From the NCBI RefSeq assembly GCF_028283705.1, contig NZ_JAPWKD010000019.1:1-64000 (forward strand): 64,000 nt of DNA, in the 5' to 3' direction. A program made the translations under genes and the position numbers. A model generated the notes under the pieces. That model was not told where the DNA came from. It did no database searches and saw nothing but the letters and a program-made list of their open reading frames with translations. This stretch comes from Pantoea sp. (GTDB lineage: Bacteria > Pseudomonadota > Gammaproteobacteria > Enterobacterales > Enterobacteriaceae). Numbering within the stretch: the stretch's first letter is position 1; each line of letters begins with the position of its first letter. Below are positions 16,372 through 24,524 of the stretch, in pieces.

Positions 16372-17271
16372 ATGACTCAGGTAAAAAACAATCAACTGCC
16401 AATCGCTATCAGCCCATTATCCTGGGCCAATGAAGTGATTGCGGAATTTGGTCAGGATGCCACCGCAGACATGTGCCTCAGCGGTGCGAAAGTTGCGGGT
16501 TACGACGGTGTTGAAATGAGCCGTTTATTTCCGCATACGGCAGTGGAGCTGACTGCATTGCTTCAGCAGTACCCGCTGAAACACGCATCCGGCTGGCACA
16601 GCGGCTTCCTGACGCAGCGTAGTGTCGATGAAGAACTGGCCGCCGTTGCGCCTTTTGCCATCCTGTTACGCGACACCGGTGCCAGCGTCATGGTGTACGG
16701 TGAGTGCGGCAACATGCCGGACAATGCGCTTGATATTGCGATGAGCGGGCGACTCACCCTGACAGCTGCGCAGATCGGCGCTTATGGCGACAGACTCACG
16801 GCATTTGCCAGCGAGCTGCAGTCCCGTTATGGACTGGGGCTGGCTTACCATCATCATCTGATGATGGTGGCGGAACAGCTGGATGAAGTCAGGGCGGTGA
16901 TGGCGGCAACCGGCCCTGTCGTCGGTTTATTGCTGGATACCGGCCATGCTTTCTCCGCGGGTTTTGATTATCAAATCCTGCTGGAGGAGTTTGGTGAGCG
17001 GATTAATCATATCCATCTGAAGGATATCCGCGCCGACGTATTGCAGCAGGTACGTCGGGACGATCTCAGCTTTAACGATGCGGTGAGAAAGGGGATGTTT
17101 GCCGTACCGGGGGATGGCGCGATTGATTTTGCCCCACTGGCGCAGTTTGTGCGTGCAAGCGGCTATCAGGGCTGGATGGTGGTGGAGGCCGAACAGGACC
17201 CGTCACGGGAACCCCCGGAAATCACTGTTGCCCGGGCGCGTCAGTTTATCCGTCACACGTTTGCCATGTAA
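16372..17271 (+). CDS. IolE-like inosose dehydratase / sugar isomerase
   Basis: A 299-residue TIM barrel closely following the IolE pattern: ISPLSWANEVI at the N-terminus, AGYDGVEMSRLFP, ASGWHSGFL, SVMVYGECGN, LAYHHHLMMV, VGLLLDTGHAFSAG, INHIHLKDIRADV, LSFNDAVRKGMF, VPGDGAIDF and GWMVVEAEQDP. IolE dehydrates 2-keto-myo-inositol to the diketone. GAGG before the ATG at 16372 favours it over one four codons earlier. No other iol gene is in the window, so the pathway may use another cyclitol or sugar acid. Confidence 0.8.
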   Translation: MTQVKNNQLPIAISPLSWANEVIAEFGQDATADMCLSGAKVAGYDGVEMSRLFPHTAVELTALLQQYPLKHASGWHSGFLTQRSVDEELAAVAPFAILLRDTGASVMVYGECGNMPDNALDIAMSGRLTLTAAQIGAYGDRLTAFASELQSRYGLGLAYHHHLMMVAEQLDEVRAVMAATGPVVGLLLDTGHAFSAGFDYQILLEEFGERINHIHLKDIRADVLQQVRRDDLSFNDAVRKGMFAVPGDGAIDFAPLAQFVRASGYQGWMVVEAEQDPSREPPEITVARARQFIRHTFAM

Positions 17272-17274
17272 AAA

Positions 17275-17295
17275 ATGCCCGGCATTGCCGGGCAT
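17275..17295 (-). terminator. Terminator between iolE-like gene and gcd
   Basis: ATGCCCGGC and GCCGGGCAT form a perfect 9-bp stem around a 3-base loop. Read on the minus strand it is followed by six T, so it is a classical terminator for the glucose dehydrogenase gene. On the plus strand it overlaps the end of the IolE-like gene and may also act on it. Confidence 0.85.
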
Positions 17296-17305
17296 CTGAT
17301 GAGCA

Positions 17306-19699
17306 TCATGGCAAGGCGTAAGCCATAACGTAGTCTCCGCGATTTTTGTTAGTACCGGTGCGGGTCGCACCGCCATCAACCACCACCACGTACTGTTTAC
17401 CATCCTTGCCAATGTAGGTCATGGGCACCCCCTGGCCACCTACCGGCAGGCGCGAACGCCACAACTCTTTACCGGTATCGTTATCCAGCGCACGAATAAA
17501 GTAATCGAGCGTGCCGTGGAAGAAGGTCAGTCCGCCGCCGGTGACTAACGGGCCACCCAGGGTTGGCATGCCAATCGGAATATACACGTGTGGCACCACA
17601 CCTTCACCCGGGAAGATGCCATGAATCGGTGCATCCTGGATACTGCCCATCGGCACCTGCCACTTCGTTTTACCCGTCGCCAGATCGATGGCGGTCATGC
17701 TGCCGAATGGCGGTTTGAAGCACGGCGTGCCGAGTGGTGACAGGAACATTGAACGTTCCACTCCCCATGGCGTGCCTTTTTGTTCGGAATATTCACCTTC
17801 CGTTGACGGCACCAGACCGTGTTGCGCGGCTTCCTCACGTTTGATGAACTGCCCCCACATCGCCATGCGAATATCATTGACGATTAAGGTACCGGTTGAG
17901 GCATCCAGCGCACCGCCACCCCAGTTAAAGCCACCGTAATAACCCGGCCAGATCAGGGTACGTTGTTTATCAGAAAGCGGAGTCCACTCGCCTTCCCAGC
18001 GCATTTTCTTAAACTCGATGCGGCAGTAGAGCTGGTCGAACAGCGTGGCACCCCAGGTATCGGCTTCCTTCAGCGGCTCGACGCCGACGGAAATCGCCGA
18101 ATAGGGTTGGGTATCAGCCACTTTCATGCCTGGCATAGCATCGGTCGGGACCTTGCGGTACTCCACCGGTGCTACCGGTTTACCGTCACGGCGATCCAGC
18201 ATAAATACCTGACCGCGCTTGGTCAGCTGGATCACCACCGGTGTGGTGCTGCCGTCTTTATTCGGCAGATCGTACAGAATCGGTTGTGATGAAACGTCAT
18301 AGTCAAACTGGTCATTATTGGCCGTACGGAAGTGCCAGCGCAGTTTGCCGGTTTTCAGTTCGATAGCGACGATAGAGTCGTTAAATTCATCCGAGTAGGG
18401 GTGACGATTGCCGGTCCAGAAATCCGGTGTCTGGTTGCCCGTGGGGAAATAGGCCAGTCCGAGTTTCGGATCATAAGACGCGGTACCCCAGAAGTTCGGG
18501 GACTCCGGTGCATAGTGCTGACCGGGTGGCAACGGGGTGCTGTCGTCAGGTCGTGCCGGATCGAAGGCCCACAGCAATTTACCGCTGCGCACATCAAAAC
18601 CGCGCACTACGCCGGAAGGTTCGCCGGTAGACATGTTGTCGTTCAGTTTGCCGCCCACCATGATCACGCCATCAGCCACCAGCGGGGCGGATGTCAGGTA
18701 ATACGAACCTTCTTCCGGGCTGGAACCAATATCAGCGGTCAGGTCAACATAACCTTTGTCACCAAAATCTTCGCAAAGCTTGCCCGTTTCCGCATCCAGC
18801 TCGAACAGGCGGCCATCGTTGGTGTTGCTGACGATACGCTTGCGACAGGTTGCCAGCGGGGCAGCATCCGGGGTGGGAGCTGGCATGGCTGACAGATCGG
18901 CATAGCTAACGCCACGGCAGCGTTTCCAGCCTTTGTTGCTGGCGGTTTCCTTCATGTTCGGGTCGAAACGCCAGCGCTCCTTGCCGGTGGTGGGATCCAG
19001 TGCAATCACCTTATTCAGCGGGGTGCACAGGTACATCGTATCTTCAATTTTCAGCGGTGTGACCTGATACTCGGAACCATCAATCGCCAGATCGCCGGTG
19101 CGATAACTCCACGCCAGCTGCAAATCTTTGACGTTGGTCTTGTTGATTTGATCAAACTGCGCGTATTTGTTGCCACCCAGATTGCGTCCCCAGGCGGGCC
19201 AGTCTTTGCCATCGGCTTTCCCGGCCTCAGGATGAATCACTTTGGCGCTTGCGCCAGAAGCTTCAACCTCAGCGTGCGGCACGAACATCCCGGCAAGTAA
19301 CGCCACGAAACTCACGGCATAGACACCGGCAACCGCGAAGGCAGCTTTGGTACTGACCGGCTGGCTGCCATCTTTGCGATGCAAATGAGGCACGCAGACT
19401 GAGACAAGTACACCAAACACCACAAAGACAATGACGCGGGGCAGGAACTGCCAAAAGTCAGTGCCGGTTTCCCACAACGCCCATATGACAGCAATCAGCG
19501 TCATCGCCAGCGTTAGCGGCCAGGCAATAAATTGACTACGGAGCAGTGTCCAGCCTGTTAGCAGCCAGACGATCCCGGTGAAAAGATAAAACCATGAGCC
19601 GCCGAGTACCGCAAGATACCCACCGCCTGCGCCCAGCGCGAGTCCTGCCAGAGCAATCACGACGCCGATCAGGGGAGGTAACCATCCCATTTTTCTCAT
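17306..19699 (-). CDS. gcd: Membrane-bound PQQ-dependent glucose dehydrogenase
   Basis: A 797-residue enzyme, the length of E. coli Gcd (796). Five membrane helices fill residues 1-145. The periplasmic beta-propeller then follows from DWPAWGRNLGGNKYAQFDQI, with propeller tryptophan motifs (LDPTTGKERWRFDP, DVRSGKLLWAFDP). The catalytic Asp and the PQQ-contacting Lys are probably in NDQFDYDVSSQP and VIQLTKRGQVFML. It oxidises aldoses to lactones and feeds electrons to ubiquinone. No pqq synthesis genes are in the window. Quinate/shikimate specificity is possible from sequence alone. It is divergent from the LacI-family gene, with a Fur-like box upstream. Confidence 0.9.
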   Translation of the reverse strand: MRKMGWLPPLIGVVIALAGLALGAGGGYLAVLGGSWFYLFTGIVWLLTGWTLLRSQFIAWPLTLAMTLIAVIWALWETGTDFWQFLPRVIVFVVFGVLVSVCVPHLHRKDGSQPVSTKAAFAVAGVYAVSFVALLAGMFVPHAEVEASGASAKVIHPEAGKADGKDWPAWGRNLGGNKYAQFDQINKTNVKDLQLAWSYRTGDLAIDGSEYQVTPLKIEDTMYLCTPLNKVIALDPTTGKERWRFDPNMKETASNKGWKRCRGVSYADLSAMPAPTPDAAPLATCRKRIVSNTNDGRLFELDAETGKLCEDFGDKGYVDLTADIGSSPEEGSYYLTSAPLVADGVIMVGGKLNDNMSTGEPSGVVRGFDVRSGKLLWAFDPARPDDSTPLPPGQHYAPESPNFWGTASYDPKLGLAYFPTGNQTPDFWTGNRHPYSDEFNDSIVAIELKTGKLRWHFRTANNDQFDYDVSSQPILYDLPNKDGSTTPVVIQLTKRGQVFMLDRRDGKPVAPVEYRKVPTDAMPGMKVADTQPYSAISVGVEPLKEADTWGATLFDQLYCRIEFKKMRWEGEWTPLSDKQRTLIWPGYYGGFNWGGGALDASTGTLIVNDIRMAMWGQFIKREEAAQHGLVPSTEGEYSEQKGTPWGVERSMFLSPLGTPCFKPPFGSMTAIDLATGKTKWQVPMGSIQDAPIHGIFPGEGVVPHVYIPIGMPTLGGPLVTGGGLTFFHGTLDYFIRALDNDTGKELWRSRLPVGGQGVPMTYIGKDGKQYVVVVDGGATRTGTNKNRGDYVMAYALP

Positions 19700-19763
19700 T
19701 TTAATATGCCCAGTTAACGATAATGATGGAGGCTAAACATCAGCCAGATAACCTGATCGCCTT

Positions 19764-19778
19764 TGAGAATTATTCTCA
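19764..19778. promoter_or_regulatory. Fur-like box upstream of gcd
   Basis: TGAGAAT-T-ATTCTCA is a perfect 7-1-7 inverted repeat, the symmetry of Fur sites (TGATAAT-N-ATTATCA). It lies 65-80 bases upstream of gcd and 180 bases upstream of the LacI-family gene. Iron control of gcd is inferred from the sequence only. Confidence 0.5.
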
Positions 19779-19820
19779 CATGAGGCGAAGTGGCGATTTT
19801 AGATCATAATGAGAACAAAA

Positions 19821-19833
19821 TGATACAAATATG
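19821..19833 (+). promoter_or_regulatory. Candidate LacI-type operator half, copy 2
   Basis: TGATACAAATATG is identical to the minus-strand sequence at 15294-15306. It sits between gcd and the LacI-family gene and is flanked by GATCATA and GTCTCA, both also near copy 1. Confidence 0.5.
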
Positions 19834-19959
19834 TCTCAATTAAATAACAAAATGAGGCAATGGCGGTATCATTATGAATCATGGGGTTTTCCGGAGACTT
19901 CCGGGTAACAGATGGGTTAACATCGGCAGGAATGGACCACTGAAGGCAGGCTATTGTTT

Positions 19960-20991
19960 ATGAACCGTAAACCCACCATGAAAGAGCTGGTCGCGGCAAC
20001 GCAATTGAGCCGGGCAACTATCGATCGTGTCCTCAATCATCGACCCGGCGTCAACCCAAAAACGGTTGAAGTTGTTCAGCGCGCTTATTCTTCATTACTG
20101 GTCCAGGCGGCGGGTGGTGTGCAACTTGCCTCAGTGACACAACAAGCCAGTTTCTCGGTGGTGGTGCAGGCCAGCGAGGAGTACAACGAATCGGTGATCG
20201 CCACGGCGCAGAAGATCAAAAATCAGCTGGATGCGCGCAATGTCAGCCTCGATATTACCAGCTGTTCCGATGTGCAGGACGACGATGTGGTGCGTCTGCT
20301 GTATCAGCAGACGGAACATGCGGATGGCATTGCTGTGGTGGCGAAGAACACCCCGATCATCAATGCCGCGGTGCAGAAACTCAGGCAGCAGGGGAAGCAT
20401 ATTGTTGCGTTAGTCAGCGATCTCGATCCTGATGCCAGGGATGCCTATGTTGGCATCAATAACCGCGCAGCCGGGCAGGCGGCGGGTTTTATCCTTGGCA
20501 GGCATTTACAGCATGACACCCATGCGAGCGTAGCGGTGATTGTTGGTACGCTTTCCTACAGTTGCCACGATGACCGGGAAATTGGTTTTCGGGCGCAGAT
20601 CAGGAAAACCCTGCCTTCAGTGAGCGTGGCAGAGGTGATTTCCGGCAACGATAACACCCAGCAAACCTACGATGCTGCAGTGCAACTGCTGCGTAACGAT
20701 CCAACTCTGCGCGCTGTCTACAATGTTGCCGGGGGAAACGCCGGGCTGGCTGCGGCACTGGATGAATGCCAGAGTGCCATCCGACCAATTGTGATCACCC
20801 ATGAAATTAATAAGGTGACGGAAAAACTGATTCTTGCCGAGAAGATCGATTACATCTTGTCCCAGGATATCGCGAAGTTGTTACTTGAAACCGTTGATAA
20901 GCTGGCGGCGATGAAAAATAACCAGACTTTTGCTTCCCATACCTTTTTACCGATAGAAATCCTCACCCGCTTTACGCTACCGGCGTTGTAA
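19960..20991 (+). CDS. LacI-family transcriptional regulator
   Basis: A 343-residue regulator with an N-terminal helix-turn-helix (MKELVAATQLSRATIDRVLN, then HRPGVNPKTVEVVQRA) and a periplasmic-binding-type effector domain from about residue 65 (SFSVVVQASEEYNESVI, HADGIAVVAKNTP, DAYVGINNRAAGQAAGFILG, VYNVAGGNAGLAAAL). The start at ATG 19960 is chosen over a TTG two codons earlier, although the AGG is nine bases away. Its likely targets are the divergent gcd promoter and the MFS/isomerase control region, based on the shared 13-base motif. The effector is unknown, probably a sugar or cyclitol. Confidence 0.85.
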   Translation: MNRKPTMKELVAATQLSRATIDRVLNHRPGVNPKTVEVVQRAYSSLLVQAAGGVQLASVTQQASFSVVVQASEEYNESVIATAQKIKNQLDARNVSLDITSCSDVQDDDVVRLLYQQTEHADGIAVVAKNTPIINAAVQKLRQQGKHIVALVSDLDPDARDAYVGINNRAAGQAAGFILGRHLQHDTHASVAVIVGTLSYSCHDDREIGFRAQIRKTLPSVSVAEVISGNDNTQQTYDAAVQLLRNDPTLRAVYNVAGGNAGLAAALDECQSAIRPIVITHEINKVTEKLILAEKIDYILSQDIAKLLLETVDKLAAMKNNQTFASHTFLPIEILTRFTLPAL

Positions 20992-20996
20992 TGTGC

Positions 20997-21019
20997 AACG
21001 GCAGCTCCTCTCTGCCGTT
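20997..21019 (+). terminator. Hairpin after the LacI-family gene
   Basis: AACGGCAG and CTGCCGTT form an 8-bp stem with a 7-base loop, five bases after the stop codon. Only TTCAGC follows, so termination may be modest. Confidence 0.6.
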
Positions 21020-21046
21020 TCAGCTGTTCCCCAATAATTAACCTCC

Positions 21047-21063
21047 TTTAAGGGTGTTTTAAG
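21047..21063 (+). promoter_or_regulatory. PmrA/QseB-type box upstream of the DedA operon
   Basis: TTTAAG-GGTGT-TTTAAG is a direct repeat that fits the PmrA consensus YTTAAK-N5-YTTAAK exactly. It lies 44-60 bases before the first gene of an operon that encodes an OmpR-family response regulator of this class, implying autoregulation. Confidence 0.7.
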
Positions 21064-21106
21064 TTTCACTCGTCATCATAGCGACAATACGCTGATGGGG
21101 AGTGCC

Positions 21107-21880
21107 ATGATGACTGACACATTAAACGAACTAAAAACTAAAGTTCCGCAGGTTACCCTGTTGTTTTGGGTGCTAAAAATGATGTCAACAACGGTGGGGG
21201 AAACCGGGGCTGACTGGATTAACTTTGGTTTAGGATTTGGACTGACCCATACCTCAATTATTGCCGCAGGTCTGTTTGTCGTTACGCTGTTGTTTCAGTT
21301 GAAATCAGATCGTTATATTCCCTGGCTTTACTGGCTGACTGTGTTACTGGTAAGCATTACCGGCACGCTGATTACCGACTATTTAACTGATCAACTTCAG
21401 GTTCCGCTACTTTATTCCGTTGCCATGTTTGGCTCGGCATTAGTAATGGTGTTGATGTTCTGGCATCGCACCGAAGGCACGCTGGAATTCGCCACTATTA
21501 ATACCACTGGCCGGGAGCTGTATTACTGGTTAGCTATCATGATCACCTTTGCTTTTGGTACGGCGCTCGGGGATGCTCTGGCAGAAAAACTGGGACTGGG
21601 CTATTTGTCCACCACGCTGGTCTTCGCGGTATTGATTGCCATCTGTTGCTTCCTGTGGCGGCTGGCGGTGTTCAGTAGTGTGGCCTGTTTCTGGACGGTG
21701 TATGTCCTGACACGCCCGCTCGGTGCGTCACTGGCGGATTTATTCTCGCAACCGATTAAAGAAGGGGGGCTGGGCTACGGCACGACACCGGTGAATATTA
21801 TTTTCCTGATTGCCATGGTGATTTTAATTAGCGTGTCCAGCATGTCTTATCCGACATCGCGCAATACACCGCACGCCTGA
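21107..21880 (+). CDS. COG4705-like multispanning membrane protein
   Basis: A roughly 257-residue integral membrane protein with about eight hydrophobic segments. It shows internal near-repeats of a polar signature at segment ends: MMSTTVGETGADWINFGLGFG near the start, ITFAFGTALGDALAEKLGLG in the middle and RPLGASLADLFSQP near the end. This pattern matches the uncharacterised COG4705 family; function is not known. GGGGAG precedes two adjacent ATGs (21107 and 21110), either of which could be used. It is first in the operon with DedA, a two-component system and a PAP2 phosphatase, which suggests an envelope role. Confidence 0.7.
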   Translation: MMTDTLNELKTKVPQVTLLFWVLKMMSTTVGETGADWINFGLGFGLTHTSIIAAGLFVVTLLFQLKSDRYIPWLYWLTVLLVSITGTLITDYLTDQLQVPLLYSVAMFGSALVMVLMFWHRTEGTLEFATINTTGRELYYWLAIMITFAFGTALGDALAEKLGLGYLSTTLVFAVLIAICCFLWRLAVFSSVACFWTVYVLTRPLGASLADLFSQPIKEGGLGYGTTPVNIIFLIAMVILISVSSMSYPTSRNTPHA

Positions 21881-21897
21881 ATTTACGGGAATAAAAT

Positions 21898-22524
21898 ATG
21901 CTACAACATCTGTTGGACTTTATCTCAGGCAATCATATTGTCGATATGGTGAATGCCGACCCGATGATGGTGATCGCCATTGTTGCTGCCATTATCTTTT
22001 GTGAAACCGGGTTGGTTATTTTACCTTTCCTGCCGGGTGATTCCTTATTATTTACCCTGGGTGCTTTTTTACCGGCAACTCATCTTTCGCCTCTGTTGAT
22101 TATACTGGTGTTGATGGGTGCCGCTTTCCTCGGTAATACGCTGAATTACCATATCGGGAAAGGTGCCATTGGGCGTTATATTCTTCACCGCAAATGGGTA
22201 AAAGAACAACACCGTTTAAAAGCAGAAACGTTCTTCGAGAAATATGGCAGCGCGACGGTTTTTATCAGTCGCTTTGTGCCGATTGTTCGCAGCCTCGCGC
22301 CTTTTATGGCTGGCTTATCTTCAATGCCACGCACGAAGTTTCTGCTGTGGAATCTGGCCGGTGCGGTTGTCTGGTGTGGCGGGTTTGTCACCCTGGGATA
22401 TTTTCTCGGTGATTTGGCCTGGGTACGCGACCATCGTGAATGGCTGGCGCTACTGATTGTTGCATTCTCGCTGCTGCCGGTGGTGTCGGCGTTTCTGCGC
22501 CCGGCAGCACAGGATCTGCCATGA
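21898..22524 (+). CDS. DedA-family membrane protein
   Basis: A 208-residue DedA/VTT-domain protein. Typical segments are FCETGLVILPFLPGDSLLF, AAFLGNTLNYHIGKGAIG, FFEKYGSATVFISRFVPIVR and SLAPFMAGLSSMPRTKFLLW. The acidic Glu of CETG and the Arg of SRFVPIVR are conserved in the family. DedA proteins have been shown to act as undecaprenyl-phosphate or phospholipid flippases. Its stop codon overlaps the start of the response regulator (ATGA). The PAP2 phosphatase in the same operon fits a lipid-carrier recycling role. Confidence 0.9.
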   Translation: MLQHLLDFISGNHIVDMVNADPMMVIAIVAAIIFCETGLVILPFLPGDSLLFTLGAFLPATHLSPLLIILVLMGAAFLGNTLNYHIGKGAIGRYILHRKWVKEQHRLKAETFFEKYGSATVFISRFVPIVRSLAPFMAGLSSMPRTKFLLWNLAGAVVWCGGFVTLGYFLGDLAWVRDHREWLALLIVAFSLLPVVSAFLRPAAQDLP

Positions 22525-23189
22525 GAGTATTGTTGGTCGAAGATGACCGCATGATTGGCTCTGCGGTCGAGGCGGCACTTAAGGATGCCTCGTACGCTAC
22601 GGACTGGGTACGTGACGGTGCGCAGGCGTTACTCAGCCTGGAAACGCATGACTACGATCTGGTGCTGCTCGATCTCGGCCTGCCTTGCCGTAACGGTTTC
22701 GAGGTGCTGCGCGACGTGCGCGGGCGTGGTAACCCGGTGCCGCTGGTGATTGTCACCGCGCGTGATGCGCTGGAAGACCGTTTGCAGGGCCTGGATTCCG
22801 GCGCGGACGATTACATTTTAAAACCCTTCGAAATGAGCGAACTGCTGGCGCGTGCCAGGGCAGTGATGCGGCGTAAAGCGGGTCACGCCACCCCGCTATT
22901 AAGTAACGGCATTCTCGTGCTCGATCCGGCGACACGTGAAGTGCTGCATGTTGCCAGCAATCAAAGATACAGCTTATCCGGCAGGGAATATGCCCTTTTG
23001 CAGGCGTTGCTGATGCAACCGGGGCAAATCTTCTCTCGTAGCGAGCTTGAAGGAAAAATCTACGGCTGGGGCGAGGAAGTGGAAAGCAACGCGGTGGAAT
23101 ATTTTATCCATGCGTTGCGCAAGAAATTAGGCAGTGATGCCATCAGGAATATCCGGGGCGTGGGATGGAAAGTCTCAAAAAGCGACTGA
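22521..23189 (+). CDS. OmpR-family response regulator (PmrA/QseB-like)
   Basis: A 222-residue regulator. The receiver starts MRVLLVEDDRMIGSAVEAAL, with the phospho-acceptor Asp in DLVLLDLGLP and the switch residues in LVIVTARDALEDR and ADDYILKPFEMSEL. A winged-helix DNA-binding domain follows (YSLSGREYALLQALLMQPGQ, SNAVEYFIHALRKKLG, IRNIRGVGWKV). The ATG overlaps the DedA stop. The direct-repeat box at 21047 is of the type bound by PmrA and QseB, so it probably controls its own operon. The signal may be envelope damage or cationic peptides, by analogy. Confidence 0.88.
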   Translation: MRVLLVEDDRMIGSAVEAALKDASYATDWVRDGAQALLSLETHDYDLVLLDLGLPCRNGFEVLRDVRGRGNPVPLVIVTARDALEDRLQGLDSGADDYILKPFEMSELLARARAVMRRKAGHATPLLSNGILVLDPATREVLHVASNQRYSLSGREYALLQALLMQPGQIFSRSELEGKIYGWGEEVESNAVEYFIHALRKKLGSDAIRNIRGVGWKVSKSD

Positions 23190-24505
23190 GCGACTCGGTG
23201 CAATTTCGCCTGTCTTTTGTCCTGTGCATGGCGATAGGTGGAATCGCGCTGCTGAGTGGCGTGCTGGGCTTTCTCTCCGCCTGGGATGAGGCGCATGAAT
23301 TGCAGGACTCCTCGTTGCAGCAAATTGCCAGCCTCGCCAAAGACGGCATGCTGACACCACGCAGCAGCAGTTTTATCAGCCCACCGCTCCAGGATGAGGA
23401 ATCATCGCGCATCCTTGTGCACTACATCCTGCCAGGTGATCAGGCACCGGATCGTTTTGGCTGGCCTCGTCAGTTACCGGCGGGGTTCTACACGCTGCCG
23501 ATTGATCACCACAGTTACCGTGTGCTGATTGAGGAGGTGCATGATGGCATCCGGCTGGCGGTGGCGCAGCGTGCTTCCGTGCGCGAAAGTGTCGCGCTGT
23601 GGTCAGCCCTGCGCACCCTGGTGCCGTTCTGCATTCTGTTCCCGGTGCTGCTGTATCTGGCAGCCGATCTGGTCCGGAAAATTTTCAGGCCGATACGCAA
23701 ACTGGCTGAGGACGTGGACCGGCAAAATGATGATCTCAGTATCGCTCTGAGTAACGAAACAATACCACGGGAGATCACCCCGTTTATTACCGCGATTAAC
23801 CGCCTGCTGAAACGTGCGGCTGAATCAGTGGAGCTTCAGCGTCGTTTTGTGGCGGATGCAGCCCATGAGCTGCGTTCTCCGCTGACGGCGTTAATGCTCC
23901 AGGCCGAACGGCTGGAATCGGCCGCCATGCCGGACGAAAGCCGCCAGCGGTTGATGAGTTTGCGTGAAGGCATGAAGCGGGCGGCATGGCTGGTGGAACA
24001 ATTACTCAGCCTGAGCCGGGCGCAGGGCGGCGAGATCAGCAAAATTCCCGCACCGGAAGATATCGCGGTGTTTGACGTAGTGAAGCAGGTGATATCCGAT
24101 TTGCATCCGCTGGCGGAACAGAAATCAATCGACATTGGGGTGGTGGGCGCGAGCCAGGCAAAAATCGCCGCTCATCCCTCGGCGCTGTATACCGTATTAC
24201 GCAATATCGTCCATAACGCGATTCTATATACGCCCGCGGAAGGCCGGATTGATATTGGTATTAATAATAATGAAACTTTCGTCTTTATTGAGGTGGAGGA
24301 TTCCGGTCCCGGTATTCCCATTGATAAAAGGGAAAGAGTATTTGATGCATTTTATCGTATTGAAGGCAGCGATGTAACGGGTTCTGGGCTGGGTTTATCC
24401 ATCGTTAGCGCTATGGTGGCGCGCATGAAAGGGGAAGTAACACTCACTGACGCGGATCAGGCTATTTCCGGGCTGAAAGTCAGTATTACTTTGCCATTAT
24501 CTTAA
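23165..24505 (+). CDS. Sensor histidine kinase partner of the PmrA/QseB-like regulator
   Basis: A 446-residue membrane kinase. Two membrane helices (about 14-36 and 150-172) bracket a periplasmic sensor of about 115 residues with no recognised fold. A HAMP-like segment follows (RPIRKLAEDVDRQNDDLSIA). The dimerisation domain holds the phosphorylated His in FVADAAHELRSPLTALML, and the ATP domain has N (TVLRNIVHNAILYTP), DSGPGIP and GSGLGLSIV boxes. It overlaps the response regulator by 25 bases. This is the QseC/PmrB class; the ligand is unknown. Confidence 0.88.
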   Translation: MESLKKRLSDSVQFRLSFVLCMAIGGIALLSGVLGFLSAWDEAHELQDSSLQQIASLAKDGMLTPRSSSFISPPLQDEESSRILVHYILPGDQAPDRFGWPRQLPAGFYTLPIDHHSYRVLIEEVHDGIRLAVAQRASVRESVALWSALRTLVPFCILFPVLLYLAADLVRKIFRPIRKLAEDVDRQNDDLSIALSNETIPREITPFITAINRLLKRAAESVELQRRFVADAAHELRSPLTALMLQAERLESAAMPDESRQRLMSLREGMKRAAWLVEQLLSLSRAQGGEISKIPAPEDIAVFDVVKQVISDLHPLAEQKSIDIGVVGASQAKIAAHPSALYTVLRNIVHNAILYTPAEGRIDIGINNNETFVFIEVEDSGPGIPIDKRERVFDAFYRIEGSDVTGSGLGLSIVSAMVARMKGEVTLTDADQAISGLKVSITLPLS

Positions 24506-24524
24506 TTTCCACAAGGAGAACACG

